Shown piece after piece: positions 52,024 to 61,465 of a DNA stretch of 64,000 nucleotides. The notes under the pieces were generated by a model. The model saw nothing but the letters and a program-made list of their open reading frames with translations. It was not told where the DNA came from and made no database searches. The stretch lies in the NCBI GenBank assembly GCA_963824545.1, contig CAWGPP010000009.1, positions 1 to 64,000 on the forward strand, written 5' to 3'. Both the position numbers and the translations under genes were made by a program. The number at the start of each line of letters is the position of its first letter. Positions within the stretch are counted from its first letter, which is position 1. This stretch comes from Bog-532 sp963824545. Lineage in GTDB: Bacteria; Actinomycetota; Actinomycetes; Streptosporangiales; Streptosporangiaceae.

Positions 52024-52623
52024 TCAGGTCCGGCGGATGGCGGCCAGCCACGCCTGCGCGGTGTCGGCCGGCAGCCCGGGGTTCAGCTCGAAGGTGCCCG
52101 CCGTGATGTCCGCGATGGTCCAGCCGTGGTCGAAGGCGGACCGCAGTTCATCCTGGTTGACCCGGCGGGGGCCGAAGTCGCCGGGCTGGCGGTCGCTGAA
52201 GCACATCAGGTAGCAGGTGCCGCCCGGGTCCAGCACCGACGCCAGGCTCGCGACGTACCGCACGCGCGCCTCGTCGTCGAAGACGTGGAACAGGCCGCAG
52301 TCGATAACCGTGTCGAAGGTCAGCCCGATCGCCGCCAGGTTGAGGGCATCCGCCACCTCGAAGCGGGCAGCCAGGCCCCGTTCGGCCGCCTTGGCCCGCG
52401 CGCGCCCAATGGCCCGCGGCGAGACGTCCACGCCCAGGACCTGAGCGCCCCGCCCCGCCGCCAGCAGCGCCTGCTCGCCGGTTCCGCAGCCGGCGTCGAG
52501 CACCCGCCCGCTGAGCAGATCGCGGTCCGCGAGGCGGGCGAACGCGGGCTGAGGCCGGCCGATGTCCCAAGGCGAAAGCGTGCCCTCGGCGTAGGCTCCA
52601 TCCCAGTCCCGATGTGCCGTCAT
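52024..52623 (-). CDS. Thiopurine-methyltransferase-like SAM methyltransferase
   Basis: The protein has 199 residues. It opens WDGAYAEGTLSPWDIGRPQP, the pattern of TPMT/HOL-type methyltransferases (W-x-x-x-Y-x-x-x-x-x-P-W-D). The SAM loop VLDAGCGTGEQALLAAGRGA follows, then VLGVDVSPRAIGRARAK and VIDCGLFHVFDDE. C-terminal residues match small actinobacterial homologues. The substrate is unknown; halide or thiol methylation are possibilities. It lies 3 bp after a small acidic protein gene. Confidence 0.85.
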   Translation of the reverse strand: MTAHRDWDGAYAEGTLSPWDIGRPQPAFARLADRDLLSGRVLDAGCGTGEQALLAAGRGAQVLGVDVSPRAIGRARAKAAERGLAARFEVADALNLAAIGLTFDTVIDCGLFHVFDDEARVRYVASLASVLDPGGTCYLMCFSDRQPGDFGPRRVNQDELRSAFDHGWTIADITAGTFELNPGLPADTAQAWLAAIRRT

Positions 52624-52626
52624 GCG

Positions 52627-52935
52627 TTACTTTTCGTAACGAGTGGGCGGGAACTGCTGGCGCTCGCCCTCGATCAGCAGCTCGTCCTTGTCCTCTTCCC
52701 GCTTGATCTCGGCCCGCTCTTCCTCGTATTCCTCGGTGTCGCGGATGTCGGTGTCCAGCGGCGGGGTGTCGGTGGCCGGCGGCACGTCGTCCGGGTTGTA
52801 GGGGTCGATCCCCGCTTCCACACGCTCGTCTTGCGCCTCGTGGGCCAGCCGGTCGTCGTCGAGATACTCCGGCGCGCCGCCGTGCTGGCGGCGATCCCGG
52901 CGGAATCCCTCGTCGTCTGGACTCTGGAATGCCAT
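52627..52935 (-). CDS. Small acidic hypothetical protein
   Basis: The protein has 102 residues, very rich in Asp, Glu and Arg and probably disordered: PEYLDDDRLAHEAQDERVEA, then DTEEYEEERAEIKREEDKDE. No family is known to me. It shares an operon with the methyltransferase. Confidence 0.65.
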   Translation of the reverse strand: MAFQSPDDEGFRRDRRQHGGAPEYLDDDRLAHEAQDERVEAGIDPYNPDDVPPATDTPPLDTDIRDTEEYEEERAEIKREEDKDELLIEGERQQFPPTRYEK

Positions 52936-53156
52936 GACGCCTCCCGTACCCCGGCCCGGCGGACCCTATTCCTTGACGCGATCCCTTCCGGGTAACGATG
53001 CCACACCCGCGATTCGCCGGTGGCCATGCCCGCCAGGGTTCGGTAGCGACAGAGGACGAACGGCCCACGCGCCAGGGTCATCGGCCACATTCCGCCGGAC
53101 ATAACGGATGCGAGGCTGGATGGATACGGGGCCGGAAACCCAGTCAAGGTGAGGTC

Positions 53157-54551
53157 ATGCTGCAGCCGTTCGCCGATGCGCACCGCATCTATCACGTGAT
53201 CGAGCCGGCCCTCCGGGCTCCGTCGGTGTACAACATCCAGCCCTGGTCCTTCCGTATCGTCGCGGACGACCGCATCGAGCTGCGCGCCAGCGCCGGCGCC
53301 GGGGGCGAAGGCGGGCCCGGCCCCGGGCGATGGGACCTGCTGCTGCATTCCCCCACGCCGGGACCGTGGGCCCGGGAGTACGCGATCAGCTGCGGCGCGG
53401 CCCTGCTGAACCTGCGGCTGGCGGTGCGGGTGCTGGGCCACGACCCGGTCGTCACGCTGCTGCCGGACCCGTCCGGGGACCCGGGCCTGCTCGCCTCGGT
53501 GGAGATCGTCACCGGGAAGACGCACCAGGCCTCGTCCATTGAGCAGGAGCTTTACGAGGCGATCTGGCAGCGGCACACCGATCGCTGGCCGTTCAGCGAC
53601 ACTCCGGTCCGCGCCGGAATCCTGGTGGAGATGGAACGGGCGGCAGCCCGCGAACACGGCTGGCTGCGCCTGCTGCACGGCCCCTTCGCCCGGGCGTGGC
53701 TCACGGTGGCCGCGCGCGCGGACGGCGTCCTCGCCGCCGCACGGGACACCGCCGGGGATAGCGCCCTCGCCGGGGACATGGCCAGCGACCAGAGCTTTGA
53801 CGCGCTGCTGGCGCAGTTCCGCGACGAGCTGGCGCAGTGGACGGGAGCCAGCGAGGCCGGTTACGGCATCCCGGCCGCCGATCTCGGCCCCCGCCCGGCG
53901 AAGGGCCGTTCCCCGATCAGGGATTTCCGGCTCGGCGAGCCCGCGCCGGGCGAGGCCGGGTCCGGGGAGGCCGGGGCCGGCTCCGGGGATGCCCCGCGGG
54001 CCCGCTTCGAGCGGCATCCCCAGCTCCTGATGCTGTTCACCGACCGTGACGAGCCGACCGACTGGCTCCGCGCCGGCCAGGCGATGCAGCGGGCCCTGCT
54101 GACGGCGACCAGCATGGGCGTGTCCGCCTCGTTCCTTACCCAGCCGCTGGAACTGGCCGACCTGGCCTTCCAGTACGACCCGCGGGACAGCCACGCGAGC
54201 CGCCTGATCGGGCCGTCCGGGCACCGCCTGCCGTCGGTGCACCGCGCCGTCGACGCCGCCCAGCGCAACTCGACCAGCCCGACCGAGCGGCGCGGCTACG
54301 TCCGCCGGCACCTGCTGGGGGCGACGCCGTGGCTGGAGGTCCCGCAGATGGTGATCCGGGTGGGCTACCCGCGCGATGGCGCCGGCCCGCCACACCTCCG
54401 CACGCCACGGGCCGAGCCGGACATCCTCGACGCGCGCACCGATCCGCCGCGTCGCGTTCCGCGCCCCCCGGCCGGTGAGGGCGCTGGTGCGGGCGGCGAC
54501 CGGGCCGCCGGGACACGCCAGGCCCGGGAGGATGGCCGATTCCCGGCATAA
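53157..54551 (+). CDS. Acg-family nitroreductase-fold protein
   Basis: The product has 464 residues from ATG 53157. Like mycobacterial Acg (Rv2032), it contains two nitroreductase-like halves: IEPALRAPSVYNIQPWSFRI near the start, and AGQAMQRALLTATSMGVSAS near 305. A Gly/Ala/Glu-rich insert separates them (about 255-280). Acg proteins bind FMN and have been proposed to sequester it, and they are induced under hypoxia in mycobacteria. No dosR or usp genes lie nearby in the window. The longer frame from 52998 lacks a start signal. Confidence 0.82.
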   Translation: MLQPFADAHRIYHVIEPALRAPSVYNIQPWSFRIVADDRIELRASAGAGGEGGPGPGRWDLLLHSPTPGPWAREYAISCGAALLNLRLAVRVLGHDPVVTLLPDPSGDPGLLASVEIVTGKTHQASSIEQELYEAIWQRHTDRWPFSDTPVRAGILVEMERAAAREHGWLRLLHGPFARAWLTVAARADGVLAAARDTAGDSALAGDMASDQSFDALLAQFRDELAQWTGASEAGYGIPAADLGPRPAKGRSPIRDFRLGEPAPGEAGSGEAGAGSGDAPRARFERHPQLLMLFTDRDEPTDWLRAGQAMQRALLTATSMGVSASFLTQPLELADLAFQYDPRDSHASRLIGPSGHRLPSVHRAVDAAQRNSTSPTERRGYVRRHLLGATPWLEVPQMVIRVGYPRDGAGPPHLRTPRAEPDILDARTDPPRRVPRPPAGEGAGAGGDRAAGTRQAREDGRFPA

Positions 54552-54558
54552 TGGCGAG

Positions 54559-55044
54559 GTGCAGCAGCCAGAGATCCAGGTCAGGCCCGTCGGTGATGGT
54601 GACCGCCCGACGATCGCCTGGCTCATGGTGGAACTCTGGGGATCGGAGCTGCAGGTCGTGCACCAGAGCGTTTTCCGTCCCGCCGACCTGCCCGGGCTGA
54701 TCGCCGAGCGGGCCTGGCTGGTCGGGCTGCTCACCTACCACACGGCCGATGGGGTCCTCGAGGTCGTGACGCTCAACGCGCTTGAGCGCCGGACCGGGGT
54801 CGGCACGATCCTGATGGAGGCGGCGGCGGTCGACGCGCGCCAGCTGCGCTGCCACGAGATCCGGCTCACCACGACGAACGACAACCTGGACGCGATCCGT
54901 TTCTACCAGCGGCGCGGGCTGCACCTGGTGGCGCTGCGGCCCGGCGCGGTCGACCGGGCCCGGCTGGAGAAGCCGGAGATTCCCCCGGCCGGCGACTACG
55001 GAATTCCGCTTCGTGACGAAATCGACCTCGCCCGCCGGGTCTGA
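54559..55044 (+). CDS. GNAT-family N-acetyltransferase
   Basis: The product has 161 residues from GTG 54559; ATG 54532 inside the previous gene is an alternative. GNAT features are IAWLMVELWGSELQVVHQSV, DGVLEVVTLNALERRTGVGT with R-x-x-G-x-G, and IRLTTTNDNLDAIRFYQRRG, the typical acetyl-CoA-binding end. C-terminal residues PGAVDRARLEKPEIPPAGDY are usual for a widely distributed actinobacterial subfamily. The substrate is unknown. Confidence 0.85.
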   Translation: MQQPEIQVRPVGDGDRPTIAWLMVELWGSELQVVHQSVFRPADLPGLIAERAWLVGLLTYHTADGVLEVVTLNALERRTGVGTILMEAAAVDARQLRCHEIRLTTTNDNLDAIRFYQRRGLHLVALRPGAVDRARLEKPEIPPAGDYGIPLRDEIDLARRV

Positions 55045-55335
55045 GCGCGGCTTTGAACCGCAGCGCCCCGTTGGCCGTATACACGTACGTTAACGGGACG
55101 GATTCACGGAAAAACTCTGCCCGGTGGGCGGCAGGCGCGCATGATTTTTACCGGCGGCCGGCGTAAGTGATACTTGACGTGCCCGCGGCAGCGGGGTCCA
55201 TCATGGGGAGCAGCAACGGCCCGCCCCTACCGGAACCTGGAAGTGCCATATGAGTCTTACCCGCCGTATCCGGCCGTGTGCTGACGTGAACGGCGGGTAA
55301 TGCGCTATACAGGGGACTAGGTGCGAGGAAGCGAG

Positions 55336-57798
55336 ATGCTGCCAAACGACAGAGCTCAGCCTGCGGCCCCAGCCGTTCCCGGTCGGCTAGCCCGCGCTCT
55401 AGGCTCCTTCCGGCGAGCTCCGCTACCCCTGAAGATCGGCCTGATCGTCCTCGCCATTGTCCTGTGTGGCCCGGAGATCGGCATCGTGCTGCTCGCGGCG
55501 ATGGCGTACGGGGTGTATGCGGTGATCAAAGGCCGCCGCAGCCTGATCGCCTCGCTGTCGGTCGCGGTCTGGGGCCTGGTCGCGGCGGGCGCGGCCGGGG
55601 TGAGCAGTTCCTGGCTCTACCTGCTGCTCATCCTGCCCTTTGTGATCGCCGCGGCGGCCCACGCCGGCCCGCTGGCCCGCTGGCACGTGCCGTGCCGCAC
55701 CGTGGCCTGGGCGCTGGTGTGGTCGATCCCGGTGGGGGTGGCTGCGCTGCGCGGCTGGCCCGCCGAGCCGTTCATCGGCATCGCCGCCGCGTGGCTGATC
55801 GCGTGCATCGTGCTCGTCTGGCGGCTGGCCAAGGGATCGCAGGAGGCTCACCTCTACGGGGCGGAGGCGGCTCGCGGCCCCGGCGCGCATGGGCCCCCGG
55901 GGCCAAGCCCGAACGGGGGGTACGGCCCCGGCGCGGCGTACGGGGTCCGCGCGCAGGCGGCGGCGGCCCCGCACGACCCGTCCGCCCGCGACCAGGCTAG
56001 CGTCGAGTCGCTGCCGGACATCTCGGTCGCCGAGGCGATGGCCGAGCTGGACAAGATGATCGGGCTCGCCCCGGTCAAGGAACAGGTCCGGTCGATCGCC
56101 GCCTCCATCGAGGCCGCGCGGCGCCGGGCCATCGCCGGTGTCGTCACCGAGAAGCCGATGCGGCACTTCGTCTTCCTGGGCCCGCCGGGCACGGGCAAGA
56201 CCACCGTGGCCAGGGTGGTCGCCAAGATCTTCTATGCGTTCGGCCTGCTGGACAAGCCGACGGTGATCGAAGCGCACCGGGCGGACCTGGTCGGGGAGTA
56301 TCTCGGCGCGACCGCGATCAAGACCAACGAGCTGATCGACTCCGCCCTGGGCGGGGTGCTGTTCATCGACGAGGCCTACAGCCTGGTCAATGAGGGCGAC
56401 GGGCAGAGCGACCGGTTCGGGATCGAGGCCGTGCAGGCGCTGCTCAAGCGGGCCGAGGACGACCGGGAGAACCTGATCATCATCCTGGCCGGGTACGAGA
56501 AGCAGATGGAGACGTTCCTGGGCTCCAACCCGGGCCTGGCCTCCCGGTTCGCCACCCGGATCAAGTTCTCCAGCTACGCACCGGCCGAGCTGCTGGCGCT
56601 GGCCGAGTCGGTGCTGGAGCGGCGCAGCGAGGTCCTCGACGCCGACGCCCGCCCCGCCCTGTGGCGGATGCTGGAGGACGTCGGGCGCCGCCGGCTCACC
56701 GACGAGCTGGGCAACGGGAGGTTCATCCGGAGCCTGCTGGAGAAGGCGGGACAGGCCCGCGACGTGCGGGTGATGACCGCGGGCGCCGAGCCGGGGCCCG
56801 AGGACCTGGTCACCATCCACGCCGGGGACCTGCAGCGGGCGTTCGCCGAGCTGACCTCGCGGCTGCGCGGCTACACCGACACGCCGACCCTGGAGAGCGC
56901 GTTCGCCGAGCTGGACGAGCTGATCGGGCTGGAACCTGTCAAGCAGCAGGTCCGGGCGATCGCGGCCCAGCTGCAGGTGGCGAAGCTGCGCGGCCGGCAG
57001 GGACTGACCAGCCAGCCGCCCAACCGGCATTTTGTCTTCATGGGGCCACCCGGCACCGGCAAGACCACGGTGGCCCGGATCCTGGGCCGGATCTTCGCGG
57101 CCCTCGGCCTGCTGGTCCGCCCGGAGGTGGTCGAGGCGCAGCGGGGCAACCTGGTCGGCGAGCACCTCGGCGCAACCGCGATCAAGACCAGCAAGCTCGT
57201 CGACTCCGCCCTCGGCGGGGTGCTGTTCATCGACGAGGCCTATTCGCTGCATAACGAGGGCTACTCCGGCGGCGACGCGTTCGGCGCGGAAGCCGTGCAG
57301 ACGCTGCTCAAACGCGCCGAGGACGACCGGGACCGGCTCGTCATCGTGCTGGCCGGCTACCCGGCCGACATGGACCGCTTCCTGCGCAGCAACCCGGGCC
57401 TGGCGTCGAGGTTCAGTACCCGGATCGAGTTCCCGAGCTACACGCCGGCGGACCTCGCCGACATTACCGCGCTGCTCGCCGAGCAGGCCGGGGACGCCTT
57501 CGACGCCGACGCGATCCACGTGCTGGACGAGATCTTCAGCCACGCCGGCCGCGAGCAGCGGCGGATCAACGAGCTCGGCAACGGCCGGTTCGCCCGGTCG
57601 CTGTTCGAGCGGGCCTGCGCGCAGCGCGACGTCCGTGTCGTCCGCCTGGGGGAGGCCGCGACGGCCGAGGATCTCACCACCGTGACCGCCGACGACCTGC
57701 GCGCCGCCTACCGCGATCTGGCCGGCGAGCAGACGATCGGCTTCACCCGCCCGCCCCATGTCACTCCCGCCGCCGACCCCGGCGCCGAAACCCGCTAG
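55336..57798 (+). CDS. Tandem AAA+ ATPase, CbbX/CfxQ type, membrane-anchored
   Basis: The product has 820 residues from ATG 55336 with GAGGAAGCG upstream. Five to six hydrophobic spans fill residues 30-165, then a Gly/Pro-rich linker. Two CbbX-like AAA domains follow. The first has Walker A FLGPPGTGKTTVARVVAKIF near 280 and Walker B GVLFIDEAYSLVNEGDG near 338. The second has FMGPPGTGKTTVARILGRIF near 566 and GVLFIDEAYSLHNEGYSG near 627. Each has the pore-type E-x-x-x-G-x-x-x-G-A-T segment. Similar ATPases include EccA of type VII secretion, but no ESX genes lie here. A role as membrane-bound remodelling ATPase is inferred. Confidence 0.88.
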   Translation: MLPNDRAQPAAPAVPGRLARALGSFRRAPLPLKIGLIVLAIVLCGPEIGIVLLAAMAYGVYAVIKGRRSLIASLSVAVWGLVAAGAAGVSSSWLYLLLILPFVIAAAAHAGPLARWHVPCRTVAWALVWSIPVGVAALRGWPAEPFIGIAAAWLIACIVLVWRLAKGSQEAHLYGAEAARGPGAHGPPGPSPNGGYGPGAAYGVRAQAAAAPHDPSARDQASVESLPDISVAEAMAELDKMIGLAPVKEQVRSIAASIEAARRRAIAGVVTEKPMRHFVFLGPPGTGKTTVARVVAKIFYAFGLLDKPTVIEAHRADLVGEYLGATAIKTNELIDSALGGVLFIDEAYSLVNEGDGQSDRFGIEAVQALLKRAEDDRENLIIILAGYEKQMETFLGSNPGLASRFATRIKFSSYAPAELLALAESVLERRSEVLDADARPALWRMLEDVGRRRLTDELGNGRFIRSLLEKAGQARDVRVMTAGAEPGPEDLVTIHAGDLQRAFAELTSRLRGYTDTPTLESAFAELDELIGLEPVKQQVRAIAAQLQVAKLRGRQGLTSQPPNRHFVFMGPPGTGKTTVARILGRIFAALGLLVRPEVVEAQRGNLVGEHLGATAIKTSKLVDSALGGVLFIDEAYSLHNEGYSGGDAFGAEAVQTLLKRAEDDRDRLVIVLAGYPADMDRFLRSNPGLASRFSTRIEFPSYTPADLADITALLAEQAGDAFDADAIHVLDEIFSHAGREQRRINELGNGRFARSLFERACAQRDVRVVRLGEAATAEDLTTVTADDLRAAYRDLAGEQTIGFTRPPHVTPAADPGAETR

Positions 57799-57829
57799 GG
57801 ACCTGCGCCGGCGGCGCGGAAAGGCAGGG

Positions 57830-60800
57830 ATGGGCCGCGGCTGGGAGTTCTGGATCGACCGGGGCGGCACCTTCACCGACGTGGTCGCGTGCCGCCCGGA
57901 TGGCACGCTCGCGGTGCACAAGCTGCTCTCGCAGGACCCGGCCCGGTACGCCGATCCCGCCGTCGCGGGGATCCGGCACATGCTCGGCGTCCCCGACGGC
58001 GCGCCCATCCCGGCGGAGCAGATCTCCGTGGCCCGCCTCGGCACCACGGTCGCGACCAACGCTCTCCTGGAACGCCAGGGCGAGCCGACCGTCCTGGTGA
58101 TCACGCGCGGATACGGGGACGCGCTGCGCATCGCCTACCAGGACCGGCCCCGGATCTTCGACCGGCAGATCGTCCGCCCGGAGATGGTGTACACGCGGGT
58201 CATCGAGGCCACGGAACGGATCGGGGCGCACGGCAACGTCGTCACCGCGCTGGACGAGGACGCCGTAGAGCGCGACCTGCGGGCCGCTTACGGCGAGGGT
58301 TTCCAGTCGGTGGCGGTGCTGTGCATGCACGGCTACCGGTACCCGGCGCACGAGGCCCGGATCGGCGAGATCGCCCGCGACACGGGTTTCACCCAGGTAT
58401 CGATGTCGCATACGACCAGCCCGCTGATGAAGCTGGTGGCCCGGGGCGACACCACCGTCGTGGACGCCTACCTCTCGCCCATCCTGGACCGTTACGTGGA
58501 TCGGGTCGCGGGCGAGCTGAAGGGCGTGCGGCTGCAGTTCATGCAGTCCAGCGGCGGCCTCACCGACGCCCGCCTGTTCCGGGGCAAGGACTCCATCCTG
58601 TCCGGGCCGGCCGGCGGCATTGTCGGCATGGCCCGCACCGCGGAGGCGGCGGGCTTTTACAAGGTCATCGGGTTCGACATGGGTGGCACCTCGACCGATG
58701 TGTCCCACTACGTGGGCGAGTTCGAGCGGCAGTACGAGACCCAGGTCGCCGGGGTGCGGATGCGGGCGCCGATGCTGAGCATCCACACGGTCGCCGCCGG
58801 CGGCGGGTCGATCCTGCACTTCGACGGCAGCCGGTACCGGGTCGGGCCGGACTCGGCCGGGGCCCATCCGGGCCCGGCGGCCTACCGGCGCGGCGGCCCG
58901 CTCACCGTTACCGACGCCAACATCATGCTCGGCCGGATCCAGCCAGCCCACTTCCCGAGCGTGTTCGGCGATCGCGGTGACGAGCACCTGGATGCGGGGA
59001 TCGTCCGGCGGCAGTTCGCGGCGCTGTCCGCCCGGATCGGGGCCTCCGGCCCCGAACAGGTCGCCGCCGGTTTCCTGGCGATCGCGGTCGCGAACATGGC
59101 GAACGCGGTCAAGAAGATCTCGGTGCAGCGCGGCTACGACGTGACCCAGTACGTGCTGGCGACGTTCGGCGGTGCGGGCGGCCAGCATGCGTGCGCGGTG
59201 GCCGATGCGCTTGGCATCACCAAGGTCCTCATCCACCCGCTGGCCGGGGTGCTGTCCGCGTACGGGATGGGACTGGCCGACGTGACCGCGATGCGCGAGA
59301 AGGCGGTGGAGGCGCCGCTCACGGACCAGCTTCTCCCGGAACTGGACCAGGTGGCGACGAGCCTGCACACCGACGCGCTCGCCGAGCTGACGCAGCAGGG
59401 GATTGACCCCGGCCGTGTCCGGGCCGCGCGCCGGGCTCACCTGCGCTACGACGGGACCGATACCGCGCTGCCGGTCCCGCTCGGCGGCGTGGCCGAGATG
59501 GTCACCAGTTTCGAGCAGGCCTACCGGCAGCACTTCTCCTTCCTCATGCGCGGCAAGACGATCCTGGTGGAGGCGGTGTCGGTCGAGCTTGCCGCCGCAT
59601 CGGCCGTGCAGGCCGGGAAGGCCGGGCACGCGGGGCAGCCACCGGGCGGCACGCCGCGGGACCAGCGTGCAGGCCCCGCAGGCCCGGGGCAGCCCGCCAC
59701 CGGAGCCGCCGTGGCGATGTACACGGCGGGCGCGTGGGCGAACGTGCCACTGGTCCGCCGGCGGGACCTGCGGCCGGGCCAGTGGCTGGAAGGGCCGGCC
59801 CTGATCGTGGAGGACTTCGCGACGACGGTGGCCGAACCCGGCTGGAAGGCGGAGCTGACCGGGCTCGGCGACCTGCTGCTCAGCCGCGTGGCGGCACCGG
59901 AGCGGCAGCTGGCCGGCACCGCCGCGGATCCCGTGATGCTGGAGATCTTCAACAACTTGTTCATGTCGGTCGCCGAGCAGATGGGGGTGCGGCTGCGCAG
60001 CACCGCGCACTCCGTCAACATCAAGGAGCGCCTGGACTTCTCCTGCGCCATCTTCGACTCGGGCGGGGGCCTCATCGCCAACGCCCCGCACATTCCCGTG
60101 CATCTGGGCTCGATGGGGGAAAGCATCGGCATGGTCGTGCGGCGCAACGCGGGCCGGATGCGCGCGGGGGACGTCTACGTGCTCAACGACCCCTACCACG
60201 GCGGGACGCATCTGCCGGACGTCACCGTGGTCACCCCGGTGTTCGACGGCGCCGGGCGCGAGATTCTGTTCTACGTGGCATCCCGCGGCCACCACGCGGA
60301 GATCGGCGGCATCACCCCAGGCTCGATGCCGGCGTTCAGCACCCGGGTGGAGGAGGAAGGGGTCCTGATCGACAACTGGCTGCTGGTGCGCGGCGCGGTC
60401 ATGCGGGAGGCCGAGACGCTGGACATGCTCCGCTCCGCGCCCTACCCGTCCCGGAACCCCGACGTGAACCTGGCCGACCTGCGGGCGCAGATCGCGGCCA
60501 ACGAGAAGGGCGTGCAGGAACTCGGCCGGATGGTCGAGCATTTCGGGCTGGACGTGGTGCGCGCCTACATGGGGCATGTCCAGGACAACGCCGAGGAAGC
60601 CGTGCGCCGCGTCCTGGTCGCGCTGAATGACGGCGAATACGCCTACCCGCTCGACAACGGAGCGGTCATCCGGGTCGCGGTCCGGGTGGACCGGGCGGGC
60701 CGAACCGCGGAGGTTGACTTCACCGGTACCTCACCGCAGCTGGCCGGCAATTTCAACGCGCCGTCGTCGGTAGCCATGGCGGCCGTGCTGTACGTGTTCC

Positions 60801-61459
60801 GCACCCTGGTCGCCGACGACATCCCGCTCAATTCCGGCTGCCTCAAGCCGGTGCGCGTGATCATCCCGCCGGGATGCATGCTGGCCCCGGAGTTTCCCGC
60901 GGCCGTGGCCGCCGGCAACGTGGAGACCTCGCAGGCCATCACGGGGGCACTGTACGCGGCGCTGGGCGTCATGGCGGAGGGTTCGGGCACGATGAACAAC
61001 GTCACCATCGGCAACGAGCGTTACCAGTATTACGAGACGGTCGCCAGCGGATCTGGCGCGGGGGAGGGTTTCGCCGGCACCGGCGTAGTGCAGACTCATA
61101 TGACCAATTCCCGGCTCACCGACCCCGAAGTGCTGGAATGGCGCTATCCGGTCCGGCTCGAGCGGTTCGCGATCCGGCCCGGCACGGGCGGGGCCGGGCG
61201 CTGGCCGGGCGGCGACGGCGGCCGCCGCGAGGTCCGCTTCCTTGAGCCGATGACCGTCACCACGCTGGCCAGTCACCGCCGGGTCCCGCCGTACGGGATG
61301 GCGGGCGGGAAACCGGGAGCGCTCGGGCGGCACTGGGTGGAGCACGCGGACGGCTCGGTCACCCCGATGCGCGGATGTGACTCCGTGGCGGTGGCCGCCG
61401 GGGACCTGTTCGTGATCGAGACGCCGGGTGGCGGCGGATACGGCCCGCCGCCCGGCTAG
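57830..61459 (+). CDS. 5-oxoprolinase/N-methylhydantoinase, fused A and B subunits
   Basis: The product has 1209 residues from ATG 57830. Residues 1 to about 680 are the HyuA part: FWIDRGGTFTDVVACRPDGT, IGFDMGGTSTDVSHY (ATP-binding DMGGTSTD) and ATFGGAGGQHACAVADALGI. From about 699 the HyuB part begins (DPVMLEIFNNLFMSVAEQMG), with YVLNDPYHGGTHLPDVTVVT and a C-terminal TPGGGGYGPP. ATP-dependent 5-oxoprolinases of eukaryotes and some bacteria have this fused form and open 5-oxoproline to glutamate. A Gly/Pro-rich insert lies between the two parts. It overlaps no neighbour but follows the AAA gene by 31 bp. Confidence 0.92.
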   Translation: MGRGWEFWIDRGGTFTDVVACRPDGTLAVHKLLSQDPARYADPAVAGIRHMLGVPDGAPIPAEQISVARLGTTVATNALLERQGEPTVLVITRGYGDALRIAYQDRPRIFDRQIVRPEMVYTRVIEATERIGAHGNVVTALDEDAVERDLRAAYGEGFQSVAVLCMHGYRYPAHEARIGEIARDTGFTQVSMSHTTSPLMKLVARGDTTVVDAYLSPILDRYVDRVAGELKGVRLQFMQSSGGLTDARLFRGKDSILSGPAGGIVGMARTAEAAGFYKVIGFDMGGTSTDVSHYVGEFERQYETQVAGVRMRAPMLSIHTVAAGGGSILHFDGSRYRVGPDSAGAHPGPAAYRRGGPLTVTDANIMLGRIQPAHFPSVFGDRGDEHLDAGIVRRQFAALSARIGASGPEQVAAGFLAIAVANMANAVKKISVQRGYDVTQYVLATFGGAGGQHACAVADALGITKVLIHPLAGVLSAYGMGLADVTAMREKAVEAPLTDQLLPELDQVATSLHTDALAELTQQGIDPGRVRAARRAHLRYDGTDTALPVPLGGVAEMVTSFEQAYRQHFSFLMRGKTILVEAVSVELAAASAVQAGKAGHAGQPPGGTPRDQRAGPAGPGQPATGAAVAMYTAGAWANVPLVRRRDLRPGQWLEGPALIVEDFATTVAEPGWKAELTGLGDLLLSRVAAPERQLAGTAADPVMLEIFNNLFMSVAEQMGVRLRSTAHSVNIKERLDFSCAIFDSGGGLIANAPHIPVHLGSMGESIGMVVRRNAGRMRAGDVYVLNDPYHGGTHLPDVTVVTPVFDGAGREILFYVASRGHHAEIGGITPGSMPAFSTRVEEEGVLIDNWLLVRGAVMREAETLDMLRSAPYPSRNPDVNLADLRAQIAANEKGVQELGRMVEHFGLDVVRAYMGHVQDNAEEAVRRVLVALNDGEYAYPLDNGAVIRVAVRVDRAGRTAEVDFTGTSPQLAGNFNAPSSVAMAAVLYVFRTLVADDIPLNSGCLKPVRVIIPPGCMLAPEFPAAVAAGNVETSQAITGALYAALGVMAEGSGTMNNVTIGNERYQYYETVASGSGAGEGFAGTGVVQTHMTNSRLTDPEVLEWRYPVRLERFAIRPGTGGAGRWPGGDGGRREVRFLEPMTVTTLASHRRVPPYGMAGGKPGALGRHWVEHADGSVTPMRGCDSVAVAAGDLFVIETPGGGGYGPPPG

Positions 61460-61465
61460 CGGCGG

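Noticed and set aside
55423..58131. A 902-codon minus-strand frame and a 938-codon one at 57761-60577
   Set aside because: Both are antisense shadows of the AAA ATPase and the oxoprolinase, which have clear motifs.
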